From: Oscarella lobularis
Taxonomy: Eukaryota; Porifera; Homoscleromorpha; Homosclerophorida; Oscarellidae
Direction: 5' to 3'
Length of the DNA stretch: 64,000 nt
Assembly (NCBI RefSeq): GCF_947507565.1
Contig: NC_089182.1
Location: forward strand, 1,612,001-1,676,000
Of the stretch, positions 1 through 12,100 are shown piece after piece (positions within the stretch are counted from its first letter, which is position 1; every line of letters starts with the position of its first letter). Position numbers and translations under genes: made by a program. The notes below the pieces were generated by a model. That model did no database searches and had not been told where the DNA came from. It was given only the letters and a program-made list of their open reading frames with translations.

Positions 1-904
1 TCTTCGAAATGTTTTGGGCTCTGATAAGGTCTAGGGGACTAGATCAGATGTAAATGCCACGTTAACTTGCAAGAAAAAGCATAAACTTTCATTTGAGCCT
101 GGGGCTCTTTTTTGTTACATCGCAGATTAGCAGATAATCGGCCTGAAAGACTGAAACCCGACTGTAGCGGCAGAACAAACCCTTCTAACTTCGCGAATAA
201 TCACTGAAATCTCGCGTACGTTTGTAGCGAAGCTTACTATTTGCCGCTCATTTGATTTCGGGCGACAAATCAGAAAAATAGGCCAGGGATTCCATTTTGA
301 CGCGTTTTCTTTCTCCGCACCTGACGCCAAAAGTCCGCTGCCTATGGCCGCGAGTCCCGCTCAGTTATGATCAGCCTTGACGTACCGTACCGTGGGCGTA
401 TAGAGAGTGAGCTCGCTTTGCTTACTTAGACACAAGATAAGGAATCAAGATTATCACAGTCGTGGGCCCGTGCAGCCCGACTGCGCTTGTGAGCTCCTCC
501 GCTATTCGTCCACTGTAGGGTACTTCAATACTGATCATAACTAAGCGAGACTCGCTGCAAAAGGCAGCGAACTTTTGGCGTCAGGTGCGAAGAACGAAAA
601 CGCGCCAAAATGGAATCCCTGGCCTATTTTTCTGATTTGTCGCCCGAAATCAAATGAGCGGCAAATAGTAAGCTTCGCTGCAAACGTACGCGAGATTTCA
701 GTGATTATTCGCGAAGTTAGAAGGGTTTGTTCTGCCGCTACAGTCGGGTTTCAGTCTTTCAGTCCAATTATCTGCTAATCTGCGATGTAACAAAAAAGAG
801 CCCCAGGCTCAAATGAAAGTTTATGCTTTTTCTTGCAAGTTAACGTGGCATTTACATCTGATCTAGTCCCCTAGACCTTATCAGAGCCCAAAACATTTCG
901 AAGA
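1..904. repeat. Long inverted repeat, foldback-type element
   Basis: Positions 1-374 and 531-904 are near-perfect reverse complements with a 156-bp spacer (375-530). The outer ends read tcttcgaaatgtt and aacatttcgaaga; the inner ends read gttatgatcag and ctgatcataac. The arms differ at only a few scattered bases, so the element is young or kept homogeneous. The two 67-codon open frames, one on each strand, are the same arm sequence read twice and are not a gene. The structure fits a non-autonomous foldback or MITE-like DNA transposon. The left arm begins at the first base of the window, so the true left end and any target duplication cannot be seen. Confidence 0.85.
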
Positions 905-1020
905 ACGCGTCTTTGAATTCTCATTGGCTAATGCCTATTGTTACCTCACTCGCGGCGAGCATGCTCAGTGAAAGTTAGTCCTGCCTCCTCAGGGGGAGGC
1001 AGGGAGGCAGGGGGGAGCTG

Positions 1021-2244
1021 CAGGGGGGGTTTGCACTAAAGTGCGCTAGGAACACGCCCCTACCTGAAATCTTCGTTTTTTCTCTTGAAACACACTATTG
1101 TAGCGGTTGATAGGAGCATAACTTAGCACAAACAGCGCACTGGCCAATTTTCGCATTTCTTTGTTGTGGCATTTCGCTGCACGGGCTTCTGACCTAATCG
1201 GCTCCTGCAGCCCGTTTTTTTCTACCAGGTCGCTGCTTTTTTTTGCTGCTGCAGTTTCTTCAATGTTCTAGTAAGAAGTCTCGTTATTGATTTAAGCCAT
1301 GCAAGATCTGATTCTGAAGATGTAGACAAGGACTCGAAAATGGGAGGTGGCTATACAGTTCTGTGCAAAGAATCAAACATGATCGATTGTATTCAGTTGA
1401 CTAGGACACTGATTAGTTGATTTCTGAAGGCAGTATAATAGCCATTCAGTGAGTGGAAGACCCGACGGCGCAATTGCATGGCGTCTACTGGGGATGCTAT
1501 ATGTGGCTTATGATAGCTTCTATATTAGAGTACCCATGTTCTTCTCTTCACAATAATTTAATCTGTAACAAGAAAACTGACCTCTTACAACTTTTAGAAA
1601 AGGACTTTAGGCTGACGACGCTATAATTTTCAAAGTAGAAACAAATTATCATCTGCAGGCACTTCTAAGAGAAGGACGTACTCTAATATTGCAGCTTCTG
1701 TAAACTATCAATTGGGAAGAGACGCCGTGATCGATTGTAACCAAGTTGAAGGTATTCATTATGGCCGCATACCTCAAGGCTTCCGGTTCGTTTATTAGGC
1801 TAGTATAGGGCATCTGTGCCGCTGGACATGCAGCACAGAAAAGCCAGGCATTCCTTAGTTAATTTCTTCATAAATATCGGTCAGTCAAAACGGTCATTGT
1901 GACCGATGATGTGGATTTTATAGATAATTGCCCGATATTACCCGAAGACGAAGCGCAAGAGAATAAATCAGTTATGGTGGAGAGAGGCAGGACATTGAAG
2001 AAGCCTTCGTGCAAAAAAGTGAGGCTGTTAAGTGTCTCAGAGACCGAAGCCAGGCGGACTAAAAGCGCGTTGGCTATCTTCTCAGGGATTCGGTCTACGG
2101 CGAATACACTATTGCAGCTATAAGGCATGCTAAAGAGAAGCTCGAATCACTAATGAAACCTTTCGTAAAAGTTCTGAGAGCAGAATAAAACCCTTTTCAA
2201 AAAAGGGCGTGTTCCTAGCGCACTTTAGTGCAAAACCCCCCCTG
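1021..2244. mobile_element. Non-autonomous DNA transposon with about 39-bp TIRs
   Basis: The left end (1021-1059) and the right end (2205-2244) are inverted copies of a sequence beginning caggggggg and containing gcactaaagtgc, itself a palindrome. The roughly 1.15 kb between them has no convincing coding sequence; the short frames near 1.9-2.1 kb resemble no transposase I know. G-rich runs flank both ends (about 990-1020 and 2241-2270), so exact termini and target-site duplication are blurred. The superfamily is not assigned. Confidence 0.65.
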
Positions 2245-2371
2245 GGGGGGGGGCCCCTGGGGGGAGGGGGTCATCGCGCTCACGCGCGCTAAACAGTGAC
2301 GTTGGTGCGCCGAGGGTGCGCCAGTGCGGCCTGAGTAGGTAGTGAGGAGTCTCTGCAACACTGACAGCAAT

Positions 2372-5300
2372 ATGCATTCGTTTGTGCTGGCTCTGTGTCT
2401 TCTTACATTCTGTTACGGCTACGACGTCACTTACGACAGCAGAAGCATTGCCGTGAACGGCAGTCGGGTGCTGCTTACTTCGGGGGCTATTCACTACCCT
2501 CGAAGTACCCCGGCAATGTGGCCCGATCTTTTAGCCAAGGCGAAAGCGAACGGTCTCAATACGATACAGACGTACGTCTTTTGGAATCTGCACGAACCGC
2601 TTCAAGGCGAATACGATTTCTCCGACCGTAAGAACTTGAGCTACTTTCTCCAGTTGGCACATGATAATGGATTCTATTTAACGCTGCGGATTGGACCGTT
2701 TGTGCAAGCTGAGTGCGATTTCGGTGGTATACCCGTTTGGCTCAATTGGATACCGGACATTGAATTTCGAGTCTACAACCAACCTTGGATGGCAGCAATG
2801 ACTCAGTGGATGAAGTATATAGTTGCTTATATAGAGCCTTATTTAGCTAAAAACGGAGGCCCTATTATATTAACTCAGGTACACATATCATGCATGATCT
2901 ACAATCCGTGATTGAACTTCTGATTAATTAATTAATATCTTACGGTTTAGATTGAGAATGAATATCATATTGGTGACATGAAATATGTGGCTTGGTGTGG
3001 GCAGCTTGCCGATTCGTTGCATACAGGAACGCCGTGGGTTATGTGCAACGGAGCGAGTGCTAACAACACGATAAATGCACGTCTTTGTTTTATATTTCTC
3101 CGTTTATTCTTTTTCTTTGCTAGACTTGTAATAGCTGCGATTGCAGTGAGTATGCAGATAGTCACTCAAAAATGCATCCACATCAGCCTCTCATGTGGAC
3201 AGAACTTTGGCAAAGACATGAAAATTGGGGAAACGTATGAGTTATTTATTTCTGTTGACAGGCATGCTTATTGTTTCATATGCAGGCCCAATTTGAGCGC
3301 GATCCTCGAGACGTTGCATTTGTGGTTGCAAACTGGATTGGGAAGGGTGGCTCACACTTTAACTACTACATGTGGCACGGTGGAAACAACTACGAGAGAT
3401 TTGCTGCGGGAGGAATCACGCAATTTTATCAGGTGAGCGAACTGTGATCTCGGTTTCTGCACGCTCGAATAAGACCTTTGATAGGACAATGCTGTACTAC
3501 ACAGCGACGGAACAACAAACGAACCGAAGTATACTCACCTGGGAACTCTCCATCATTTGCTTGGTAGGTTTCGAGCGCCTGTATGGGTTCCTCCGGGGAT
3601 CACTGTCTCTCCCCCACACTGCATGAAAATGAGTTTTGTAGATTTTTCAAGCTTGAGGCTGACTCTATTTTTTAGGAGAGCACGCTGACATATTGCTTCA
3701 CGGAAGCTCGTCAGTTGTTCCTGTGCCGTTCTGGAACATTAGCTCTCATCAGTGGGAGAAGGGGTCTGAGCAAGTGAGGGCTTACACTGCGAGTCATAGT
3801 CCACCAGTATCTAGATACTGTCACGTTGTGACAGGTGGCCTATCAGTATAAACTGAAAGGCCAGTCGTTATCGTTTTTGGTGAACAGTGCAGAGAGTCCT
3901 TCTGTTGTCAGCGTTTTGTATGAAAAGAAGAACTTCAGCTTGAGCAATCATTCTGTGATCATTTTGGATTCCTCTTTGATGGTGATTGATGGCAGTACTG
4001 AGTAGTGAAGCATCCTTGATTATTTCTTATTATCATTCGATTTTCTAAGTAGCTGTAGATCCGACCCAGCTAATTAGCGTCTTTGGGTCAAATAATCAAG
4101 GATGCCTTGATCATAGCTAGTAACATCTTATGAAATTTTTATCTCAGGTTCTGTACAATACTAATGAATTGCCCGTAATTGGGTCGTCTCAATCGTATCA
4201 CAAACTTCATGACGAGCCGCTTCAGTGGACGGCTTGGCATGACACGTGCAACTCATCAACGTGTCATTTACTGAAAGGTATCAGAAGTACGGTCTTGATC
4301 TCTTGCATGTGTTCAATGTCCACACATTGTCTTAGAGATTGAATCCACGCAGCCTTTGGAACAGATAAAGATAACAAGGGATCAGACAGAATACTTGTGG
4401 TATCGAACCAACGTAACTGTTGACAAAACAGGTGTATGAAGTTTACCATTCTTTTATACTTTTCAACTCTTTGACACGTTAGGAGAAATAAGCCTTTCCA
4501 TTGGAACAATCAGTTCAAGTCTCATCCTCGTCTATCTCAACGGAAAAATGCAGGGTCATTTTATGGATGTCAGTCCAGCATACGGCAAACGATCTGGTCA
4601 GTCGACTAGCAGAACTATAGATAGGAGAAGGCCTGCTCGGTAAAATTCGGCGCACGCGATATCGACTGGGACGTTTGAACACTAGCCGTGGAGGGACCTT
4701 GAAGCAATGAATTAAACTTTAGCAATGACTGATTACTGTCTTACCAATTAGCTTCACTTACCGTGGATGTGCTTTCGAAGGGCACGCATCTACTTGAAGT
4801 CCTATCTGTTTCGTTGGGAATTCAAGCCCACGTAACAAACAATCAGTTCGCCATAAAGGGCATTACCGGCGGTATTCTACTGGACAAAATGAACATTACG
4901 GAAAGGTACAATTATCGCTGACAAGGAGAACTTTGATGTAAGCGCTCAGTTTAGCCACTGGATACACCGGCCTTTTTTGCTCGGTGAAGAACTCAAAATC
5001 TTTGATGCTGCCGGCGTGGGAAGCGTCACTTGGGAAGAGAATACTGGAGAGTACGTTGGAAAAGCGTTGACGTGGTTTAAGGTTACTCAAAAACGTTTAC
5101 TCTCAAAGGTTGTTGTCTAAGCTGGCTCACCTTTGTAGGCAAGTTTTATTGCACACTCATCAAAAGGAGCCGTCTTTGTCAACGCGAGTGGTCTCAGTCA
5201 AGGTCACATTTACGTCAACGGTCATGATGTAGGAAGGTAGTGGCTAATCCGTACTCGTCTTCCTTCAAACTTTTTTCTATAGGTATTTGCTAATTGGAGG

Positions 5301-5556
5301 GAATTGCACCAATCAACGTTGCAATGTGCACTACCTTGAAGACGCGTGCGGAAAACCTACTCAGTCTTTGTGTAAGTTAAGCAATTAGTGAGGTGATTAA
5401 TTAATTGATTACTAATGCTACGCGAAATTCTTTTGTTTTTTGGCAGATCATGTTCCCCCCGATTGGCTGCATGATACAAAGGAGAACCTTTTAGTTATTT
5501 GTGAGGTCCTAGGCGCTTACATGCTGGATCATGTGAGCATCGTTCAAAAGCAATAG
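2372..5556 (+). CDS. Secreted/lysosomal beta-galactosidase, GH35, plant-type
   Basis: Hydrolyses terminal beta-D-galactosyl residues. The first exon (2372-2878) opens with a signal peptide (MHSFVLALCLLTFCYG) and carries the GH35 barrel start, with motifs SGAIHYPRSTPAMWPDL, QTYVFWNLHEP, LRIGPF and GGPIILTQ. Exon 2 (from 2951) begins IENEY, containing the acid/base Glu; the nucleophile motif MWTE lies near 3190, and the exon ending at 3434 encodes NWIGKGGSHFNYYMWHGGNNY. Later exons encode the beta-sandwich parts (TEYLWYRTN near 4390; VFVNASGLSQGHIYVNGHDVGR near 5170-5240) and the protein ends near LDHVSIVQKQ at the stop 5554-5556. The sequence matches plant-type BGALs far better than vertebrate GLB1. 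An in-frame ATG at 2342 is possible, but 2372 gives the cleaner signal peptide. One intron (3077-3123) appears to be GC-AG. Some mid-gene exon borders (3.7-5.1 kb) are approximate. Confidence 0.9.
3077..3123 (+). other. Probable GC-AG intron in the beta-galactosidase gene
   Basis: The family motif INTCN-C-C is restored only if the exon ends at 3076 (ATA AAT) with donor gcacgt and resumes at 3124 (ACT TGT AAT). The nearby GT (3081) would put a stop codon in frame after splicing. The 47-bp length is normal for this genome. Confidence 0.6.
4010..4105. repeat. 16-bp perfect inverted repeat inside a beta-galactosidase intron
   Basis: gcatccttgattattt at 4010-4025 is the exact reverse complement of 4090-4105, with a 64-bp loop between them. 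It lies between the exon ending near LDSSLM (donor gtgatt) and the exon starting VLYNTNEL. It may be a small transposon footprint or an intron hairpin. Confidence 0.7.
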
Positions 5557-6408
5557 TGAAAAATGCAGTAAGTCATATTCCGTACGATTTGCTAATTTTC
5601 GTTTGTCATGTCTCATATTCGTATTTTGTTGTATGGGTATGTCTTACTTTGTATCAGTTGCTTTTGTCTCGAACTGCGCACTTGTTTTAGTATTTTGAGC
5701 ACGATATCATAAGAATACTATCGAGAAACAAACTAGACCATACACGTGAAATAAAAAGTTACCCTGCTTTACCTGGGCTTACGAATACAAATACTGAAAA
5801 AACAGCAAAGATACCAAGCTATAAAAGAAGCTGTGCATATATATATGATTGATACGGGACCCTAGGGGCGGGGCGGGCGGGGCAGAGCTGAACGCGGTCG
5901 CTATATTTTTTTTCAGCGCCATTGTACGGGCTCAATCCAATATTCACGGCATCATGTCAAGAATTTTCAAATATTAACCCAATGACAGTTGACACTTGGC
6001 ATATGCGCCAATTCTTGAAGGACTACAGCCATGACTTGGCCGACTCCGAAGACGATTTTGATTTTTGCCGCCACGTTATTCACTACTACTAACTAGTAGT
6101 CTATCTTTGGACGTTTCTCTGCAAGACCTAGAGGTAGACAAGCAATGATTGGAGAGCCGCTCGCCACGCAGATGCCAGTGGGAATTTGTAAGGAGAAAGG
6201 AATGAACTGTACATGATGCACATTCTTCATGCACCGGATGAACGACGTGAACCAGCCGGTACAGTATCTACTTCCAGATATCAATGAATTGATGTCTCTT
6301 TGTGTAGTAGATCTCCCGTGCTATACCATACTCCCGGGAGTCCAGTTCTGGCTTCGCACTAAAACGGTACCCAGCCGCTATAGTGCAAAGGAGGGCTCAG
6401 GAGGCATC
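5557..6408. other. Intergenic stretch, no gene seen
   Basis: There is no convincing exon here. It has AT-rich sequence after the beta-galactosidase stop and a GC-rich run at 5862-5885. An open frame runs into the next gene from 6229, but its upstream 60 codons do not resemble coding sequence of the family. The start of the next gene is therefore placed at 6409 and this stretch is taken as its 5' flank. Confidence 0.5.
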
Positions 6409-8548
6409 ATGGAACAAAGCCGAAAGCGATGGCTGGGCTGGTCACTTGTCGCCCTCCTCATAATCGGAATGGTGACGCTGCACGTGCTTTTCGAAATCAA
6501 CCGCTTCAGCGGCGAATGCAAGCATTTTCGCGATTCTTCCGGAGGCTTCGTAAAGAACGAAAACGGAGAAACCGTGTACAAATGCAACGCGGGAACAGAA
6601 GACGACATAGCTAGCCATAACAATGATACCCCACGCGATGACGACTACGAGGCTTTACCGATCGGGAGACAAAGCGGGCCTATCGGTGGTGTCGACCGAA
6701 GTCTCGGCGTCTGGGTTGTCTCCGCTGTGTTCTATCTCATCGTTTCGTCGCTGAGCTTCGTTCTTCTTGGCTGTCGTTGTTGTGGGCGCCGGCGCTGCGG
6801 GGCCTCATCCGACGATCCGCTCCAGCTCCGGAATAGCGTCCTCCGGCACCAAGCAGTTGCCGAAGCAGACATTAAACAGCACTCGAAAGAACTTTTCCGA
6901 ATCGTTATGATCATTTATTTGTGCACTGTTCTCGCCGTCGCATACAAATTGCTTGCAATATGGATGGGAATTCAGTGCGGCGGAAACGCGGCACACGTCC
7001 TCTACTCGCTTCTCGGAGGGACGACGTATGTCGCGCAAAGTAAGTGCATATAGTGTTCTGGGAGTCTGGGCTAGAGCAAACCAGGAAAATGAAAGTACAC
7101 AGTAGATAGCTACTGTAGGGGCGGTCCCGCCGATGGGCGGGTCTCGTACTACACTGCATATACCTATGGTTGTACAGTACACTGTACTTGTAGCAGTAAT
7201 TTTCTCTCGCTTAGGCATGCAGCTCATGTACGAGATTCGCAGTAATCAACGTCGAGGTGAATGGCTCAGAGCAGTGTTTCTCTTTCTCAGCGTTTACAAC
7301 TTGGTTTCGTGGAGTATTGCCATAACGAACACGGCTTGTCTGAAGGAACAAGAAATGGCGTACATATTGGGCAGAGCCGTCTGGAAAATGTTTCGACCCA
7401 TTTTTCGTTCAATGCTTATTTTCTTGCGAATTTTCTCGGCGTCCGTCTACTTTCATCTATTCATGCATTCGGGCGAGACGAGCAAGCACGAGGACTCAAG
7501 CGAGCAAAAAGAGGAGCAATCCGACATCAATCTAGAAACAATGGGGATCATATTGGGTGACTCCATGGCAACGAAAGGCGCAGAACTCGACGAAAATAGC
7601 AAAACGACCGTCGCAATCTACAAGCAAAGTGTTCACTGCGTGCGCCGATCAAATTCAATATTTTACTACCGCCGCTTGATAATGGCTGATCAGCGCCGGT
7701 GCCTCACCTTGATCATGTCATTCTCACTTTTATTTCTCGTGCTTGTATTCATCTTTCCTGTGTGGTACGGATTTATGGTGGCCAAAGAGTCAAGGAAACA
7801 GCATGGCAATATTAGCCAACACGGCACTTACCGTTTCGTGCACACCTTAGAACCCGTTCCGAATATTGTCATGAATGCAGTCGCAGCCATATTTTCAATT
7901 GCATTTCTTATTGAACTTCTGCCTAACTTTGGCACTCTTTTGGAACATTTCAAGAACCAGAAATGGTGTCGAAAACTCGTCAACGACGCAGAAGCCATTG
8001 CTCTGTCAATTTTTGCTGTCGGCGCGTTCGTCTACCTTCTGATGTCTTCAATTATATATACGCAGATGCTCGATGACAAGTGGTCTCTTGCACTTGTGTG
8101 GATTTCCAACGCTTTCGCTGCCTTTAGCGTCTGCTCCCAACTGATTTTGATTCTCACGTGCAAGATACTTCGCTGGCACAAGAAGCTTTCTCTCAAACAT
8201 GGAATCCATTACTATGACAGTCATCACAAGCGTCGTATGCGGGTAGTTTTCTTTATGTCAATCTTGGTCCTGGTTTCGTTTGGTCTCATTGTTCAGGCCA
8301 TACTCGAAGAGGAATTCAATGACTCTGTGCATCGATCCGATCTTCTTCATGGTTTCATACCGTTATTGGTTGACTATCGCGTTCATATCACCATATTGAC
8401 ATTTGCTCTGATGTATGATTTGTATGGAAAGGACAGGGTGACCGAATGTCTGCTGAAAGAAGAGGTTGAAAGTTCTGGCGAGCCCCCCAGCTCGCCTGTA
8501 CACAAGAACGGCAAAGAAGCAACCGTAGAAAAAGAGAAAAGCAAATGA
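6409..8548 (+). CDS. Polytopic membrane protein, otopetrin-like proton channel
   Basis: There are two exons, 6409-7039 and 7215-8548, joined in phase 1 across a GT-AG intron, giving about 654 residues. I count about 12 hydrophobic segments: LVALLIIGMVTLHVLF, VVSAVFYLIVSSLSFVLL, IVMIIYLCTVLAVAYKLL, then a probable fourth, AVFLFLSVYNLVSWSIAI, MLIFLRIFSASVYFHLF, LIMSFSLLFLVLVFIFPVW, AVAAIFSIAFLIELL, two between residues of 7.98-8.16 kb, VVFFMSILVLVSFGLIV, and a C-terminal VDYRVHITILTFALMYDLYG. Twelve segments and the final YR-H...L...Y pattern recall otopetrins, which conduct protons across the plasma membrane. The similarity is weak and rests on topology plus short motifs, so another 12-TM family is possible. 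A charged acidic loop lies in the middle (near 7480-7560). Confidence 0.5.
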
Positions 8549-9136
8549 TTGATGTTATCAGATGGCCCGGACCTGTCTTGCTTTATGTGTACCTTGCAAT
8601 CTGTCTTGTTTCACTTCGTGCTTTGCTTGAGCATAGATACTGCACTGCATGGATGTCCTGTAACCGAGATGTGTAGTTCAAAACGAAGAAGGCAAGCTGG
8701 GTGTCGTTCACACAAAGCGAGGCGGCGAATAGGCAGCAGCGAGAACAGCGAGAGAAGGGGATGGGCACGCCCGCTGGCGGGTTCTCTATACAGATGGGAT
8801 CAGTCCCGGGAAGTCAGATCAAATCTTTACCGTCTCCGGCACACTTGAAAGTTGAAGCATCAGTTGCCTAGGCGATAAACGCAATGTCTCTAACAGGTCT
8901 CTAACAGGTTCTCAGCTATTGTTTCAACAGCTTCCCAATCCTCAGGGTTCTAACGCTTAACTCAAATGTTGTCTACACAAAAGGCGACTTATTGAGTAAA
9001 TACAAAAGCATCGTTCTCTAATACTGTACAACTGATTAGAAGCCATTTTTGGCAGCTGTCACTACGTCATACATGACGGCTTTTAGAAGGTAACAAAAGT
9101 GCAGACGACAGCCAGCTAGCTAGCTAGCAGTCAAAC
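8549..9136. other. Intergenic stretch between convergent genes
   Basis: This lies between the otopetrin-like stop and the phosphatase stop on the other strand. It contains a small direct repeat (gtctctaacaggt/tctctaacaggt near 8887-8910) and a ctag-rich run near 9115-9130. No coding signal was recognised. Confidence 0.5.
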
Positions 9137-12100
9137 TTACAACCCAATCTTTTGCACGTTGACGTATATCTCCTTCAAGCGCATATAGCTTACCACAACC
9201 AACCAGACCGACTGGTAGTATTTCTAAAAAACAAAAGTGAAATTGTTCCTTATTATATATACCTAGGTATGCGTCGGCAAACCAGCGTTAAAATTATTCC
9301 TGGTCTTTGACTTCTCACGAGTTTGGCAGCGTGAAGTATATTCATGACTCTTTCATAGTCCACTTGATGACATGCATTCCAAGCGGCGCACAAACCTCCA
9401 GAACGCCCAATGCCAGTGCTAAAAGCACTGTCAGCCTAATATCGAATTGAAAGAGAGTGTACACCTGCAGTGAATGACGATGGAAGGACTGCCGTTTTGC
9501 TGCTGCCAAACATCCGCTTCCTGCATTAAACGCACAAGATTCTGAGGCTCGCGTGGGACGTCGTCATCAGGCCAACCAAAAAAGTGAAAGAGTCTGACGT
9601 CCCGAGAAATAGGGCCCTAAAAGCACTACGTTTAGCTGGGTGAATTGTATTTTCTTAGCTAAATACTTTGGTGACTTTCACAATTGTTGCACTGTAGCCT
9701 GGCATAGAAGATAAAGATTGAAAGGTAATCACATGAAGACCATGAGTGACACTGCCTGCCTCTGCCCAGTACTAAAAAGTAGAACTTCATAAAAAACAGA
9801 CACCTTTAATTAATTAAACTGCGTTGTACTGGTTTGTATTCATATTGCTGAGTTAGATTGACAACTGTGACGACATTCTCCTGAAAAATCATTTTCCAAA
9901 AGTCTGCCACTGCGCCCTTCATAGGATATTGAGTAACTATAAAGCCTTTGCGTTTGTAGTAGCTCTGAACGAAGAAAAAATTCAGCCTTTAGAAAAGAGC
10001 GTTTGATCTAAATTACGTCAACGTAGCTAGCATTGACATAGTCAACCCCTGTCCCCATTGTGTGTGCTAAATCACCAGCTTCACCACGGCAACGTAAGAC
10101 AAATCTACTGGCATCAGCTGCAAGAAAGAATAAAAGCCGTCCTCGCACAAAAAACGTTAACATTACGTGGGGTTAAAACAAGGTTGTAAAGAGGAGCTGC
10201 TAAGCACTCTGTCCTATCCAATTTTGGGCAAACATCTTCTAGCAACTAAAAAATCTGCTAGAGTTCAACAGACTTGAGACAAAGATCTTACCCTAAACTG
10301 CTCTGTTACGCCGTCTGGAATGCACTTTGAAAATATGTTGATTTTTGAAACATGTACTTCAGTTTGGCGGCACTTGATGTAGTCAAGTATCGCGGTATAT
10401 ACAAACGCGTACTGCTTCTAAGTGCCTTGGCTTTAATAAAACGAAAAACAAATACATTTTGGTCGTACCACTGTCTGCACCATTTCCATTCTCTTCGTTC
10501 TCATCTCCCCAATTAGGCCGCGGACATCAAGACTCTTCTCTGCGTCAACTCTGCTGATCATGTTCAGTATGGCCAAAAACGTTCCTGTACGACCAACGCC
10601 ATCACTAAACGTAATTTAGTCATTAATAAAAAGATGAGAAGCTATTACAGTCGTACCTGCAGTGAACAATCATTCTATCCGAGCTAGAGTCTCTTCGTAT
10701 TTGATACATCATTCCGAGTAAGCTGCACAAATGCTCGGGATTTTCCTGATCAGGCCACGATGTAAAGTGAAAGTGCTTTATAGTACGCTTCTGTTTCTTC
10801 TTATGCAATATTTAAGACATTTGAACTTCAAATTACGGCAAACTCACCAAGAACAACTCTATCTTTCTCACGGTGTAGTTGGCAAGCCTCTGGATTTCAA
10901 CAACTTTCACGCAAAGGCCGTCGTACACTTGAGCTCTTTCATCGTTCCAATATTGCTCACATTGCGTTCTTCCGTTTTCAATAAAATGGCAAAGCATGAC
11001 TATATTTGTCGCAGACTCCGCCCAAACCATTCGCCACATGTCGGAGCACGTTTCCGTTAGTGGGCCTACAACGAAGCCTTCAAGTCAAATTTAGTCTCCT
11101 AACAGCATAGTATGTACCTTGGCAGGCTACGTATCCCTTTGGCTTTCGAAATGCCTGAGCAGAAAACAAATGAAGTATGGGATAAAACTGCCGTGTAGAC
11201 CTACGTCAACGTAGGAAGCGTTTATATAGTCCGACAACACAGCAGACATTCCATGTACGTTGCTTAGAGTCACTCTATTGTCATCATCTGCAAACAAAAA
11301 TCAACCTTCTCGTGTGCAGGACTGTTTGCTGAGATACACGGAACGACGCTTTTGTAGCGATTCTTGTGCGCGTTTTCCTTAGCCTTTCCTAACGACACTG
11401 ATTTTGATTCTCCAACAGAACCCATCGACTAAAAACCGGTAAGCGCGTGAGAAAAAGACTTTTTATTTATATTACCTGAAATTCATCAAAGAGTTTAATG
11501 CCGTCGTTTTCTAGGAGATTTGCAACATGTCGGGCAAAGTTCGGCAGTTTCACGGCAGTGACTAACAAAATAAATTCCATTACCAAGAACCAATATGTCA
11601 AGTTAGACGACTTTTTGCATATTCCGTCAAGCGTTCAGCAGTGCTTTCTGCATCTTGCACTCTACATGTATTCGACGAAAGCCGATCAGCAGCTCTGTCT
11701 TCCCCCGCAACATTCTTCAAAGCCGACTCGTTTTCGCCTCTTAAAGCCATCTCATCAGCACTGCTTGAGTCTAAAAACTGTGAATTTTTTTGTCTGACAG
11801 GAAAGGAGGTGGCATATGATGATAACGTTTGATTTAATAATCTACTAATGTACCTTTTCTTCAGAATAATTAGTACAAAAATCAGAATAAGTAGACACAA
11901 AACAGCTGCACTAGTGCCGATACTATAGCTGAAAATACTGGTTTCGCTACTTTCTGCATAAAATAAATAAAAAGATAACTACAGCTACGTTGCAGAGGTA
12001 CAAATACCTGGGGTCGATGCAGCAGTCGTACACTGTTTTGAAGCTGAACAGTTTCCAGAATGTGATTCTCTGTATGAATAAGAAAAAATCCTATTGACTT

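Noticed and set aside
127-778. Two mirrored 67-codon ORFs at the window start
   Set aside because: They are the two arms of the inverted repeat read from either strand, with no coding constraint visible.
6229-6408. Earlier start of the otopetrin-like protein
   Set aside because: The extra 60 residues show no conserved or membrane features; MEQSRKRW followed by a helix is a better start.
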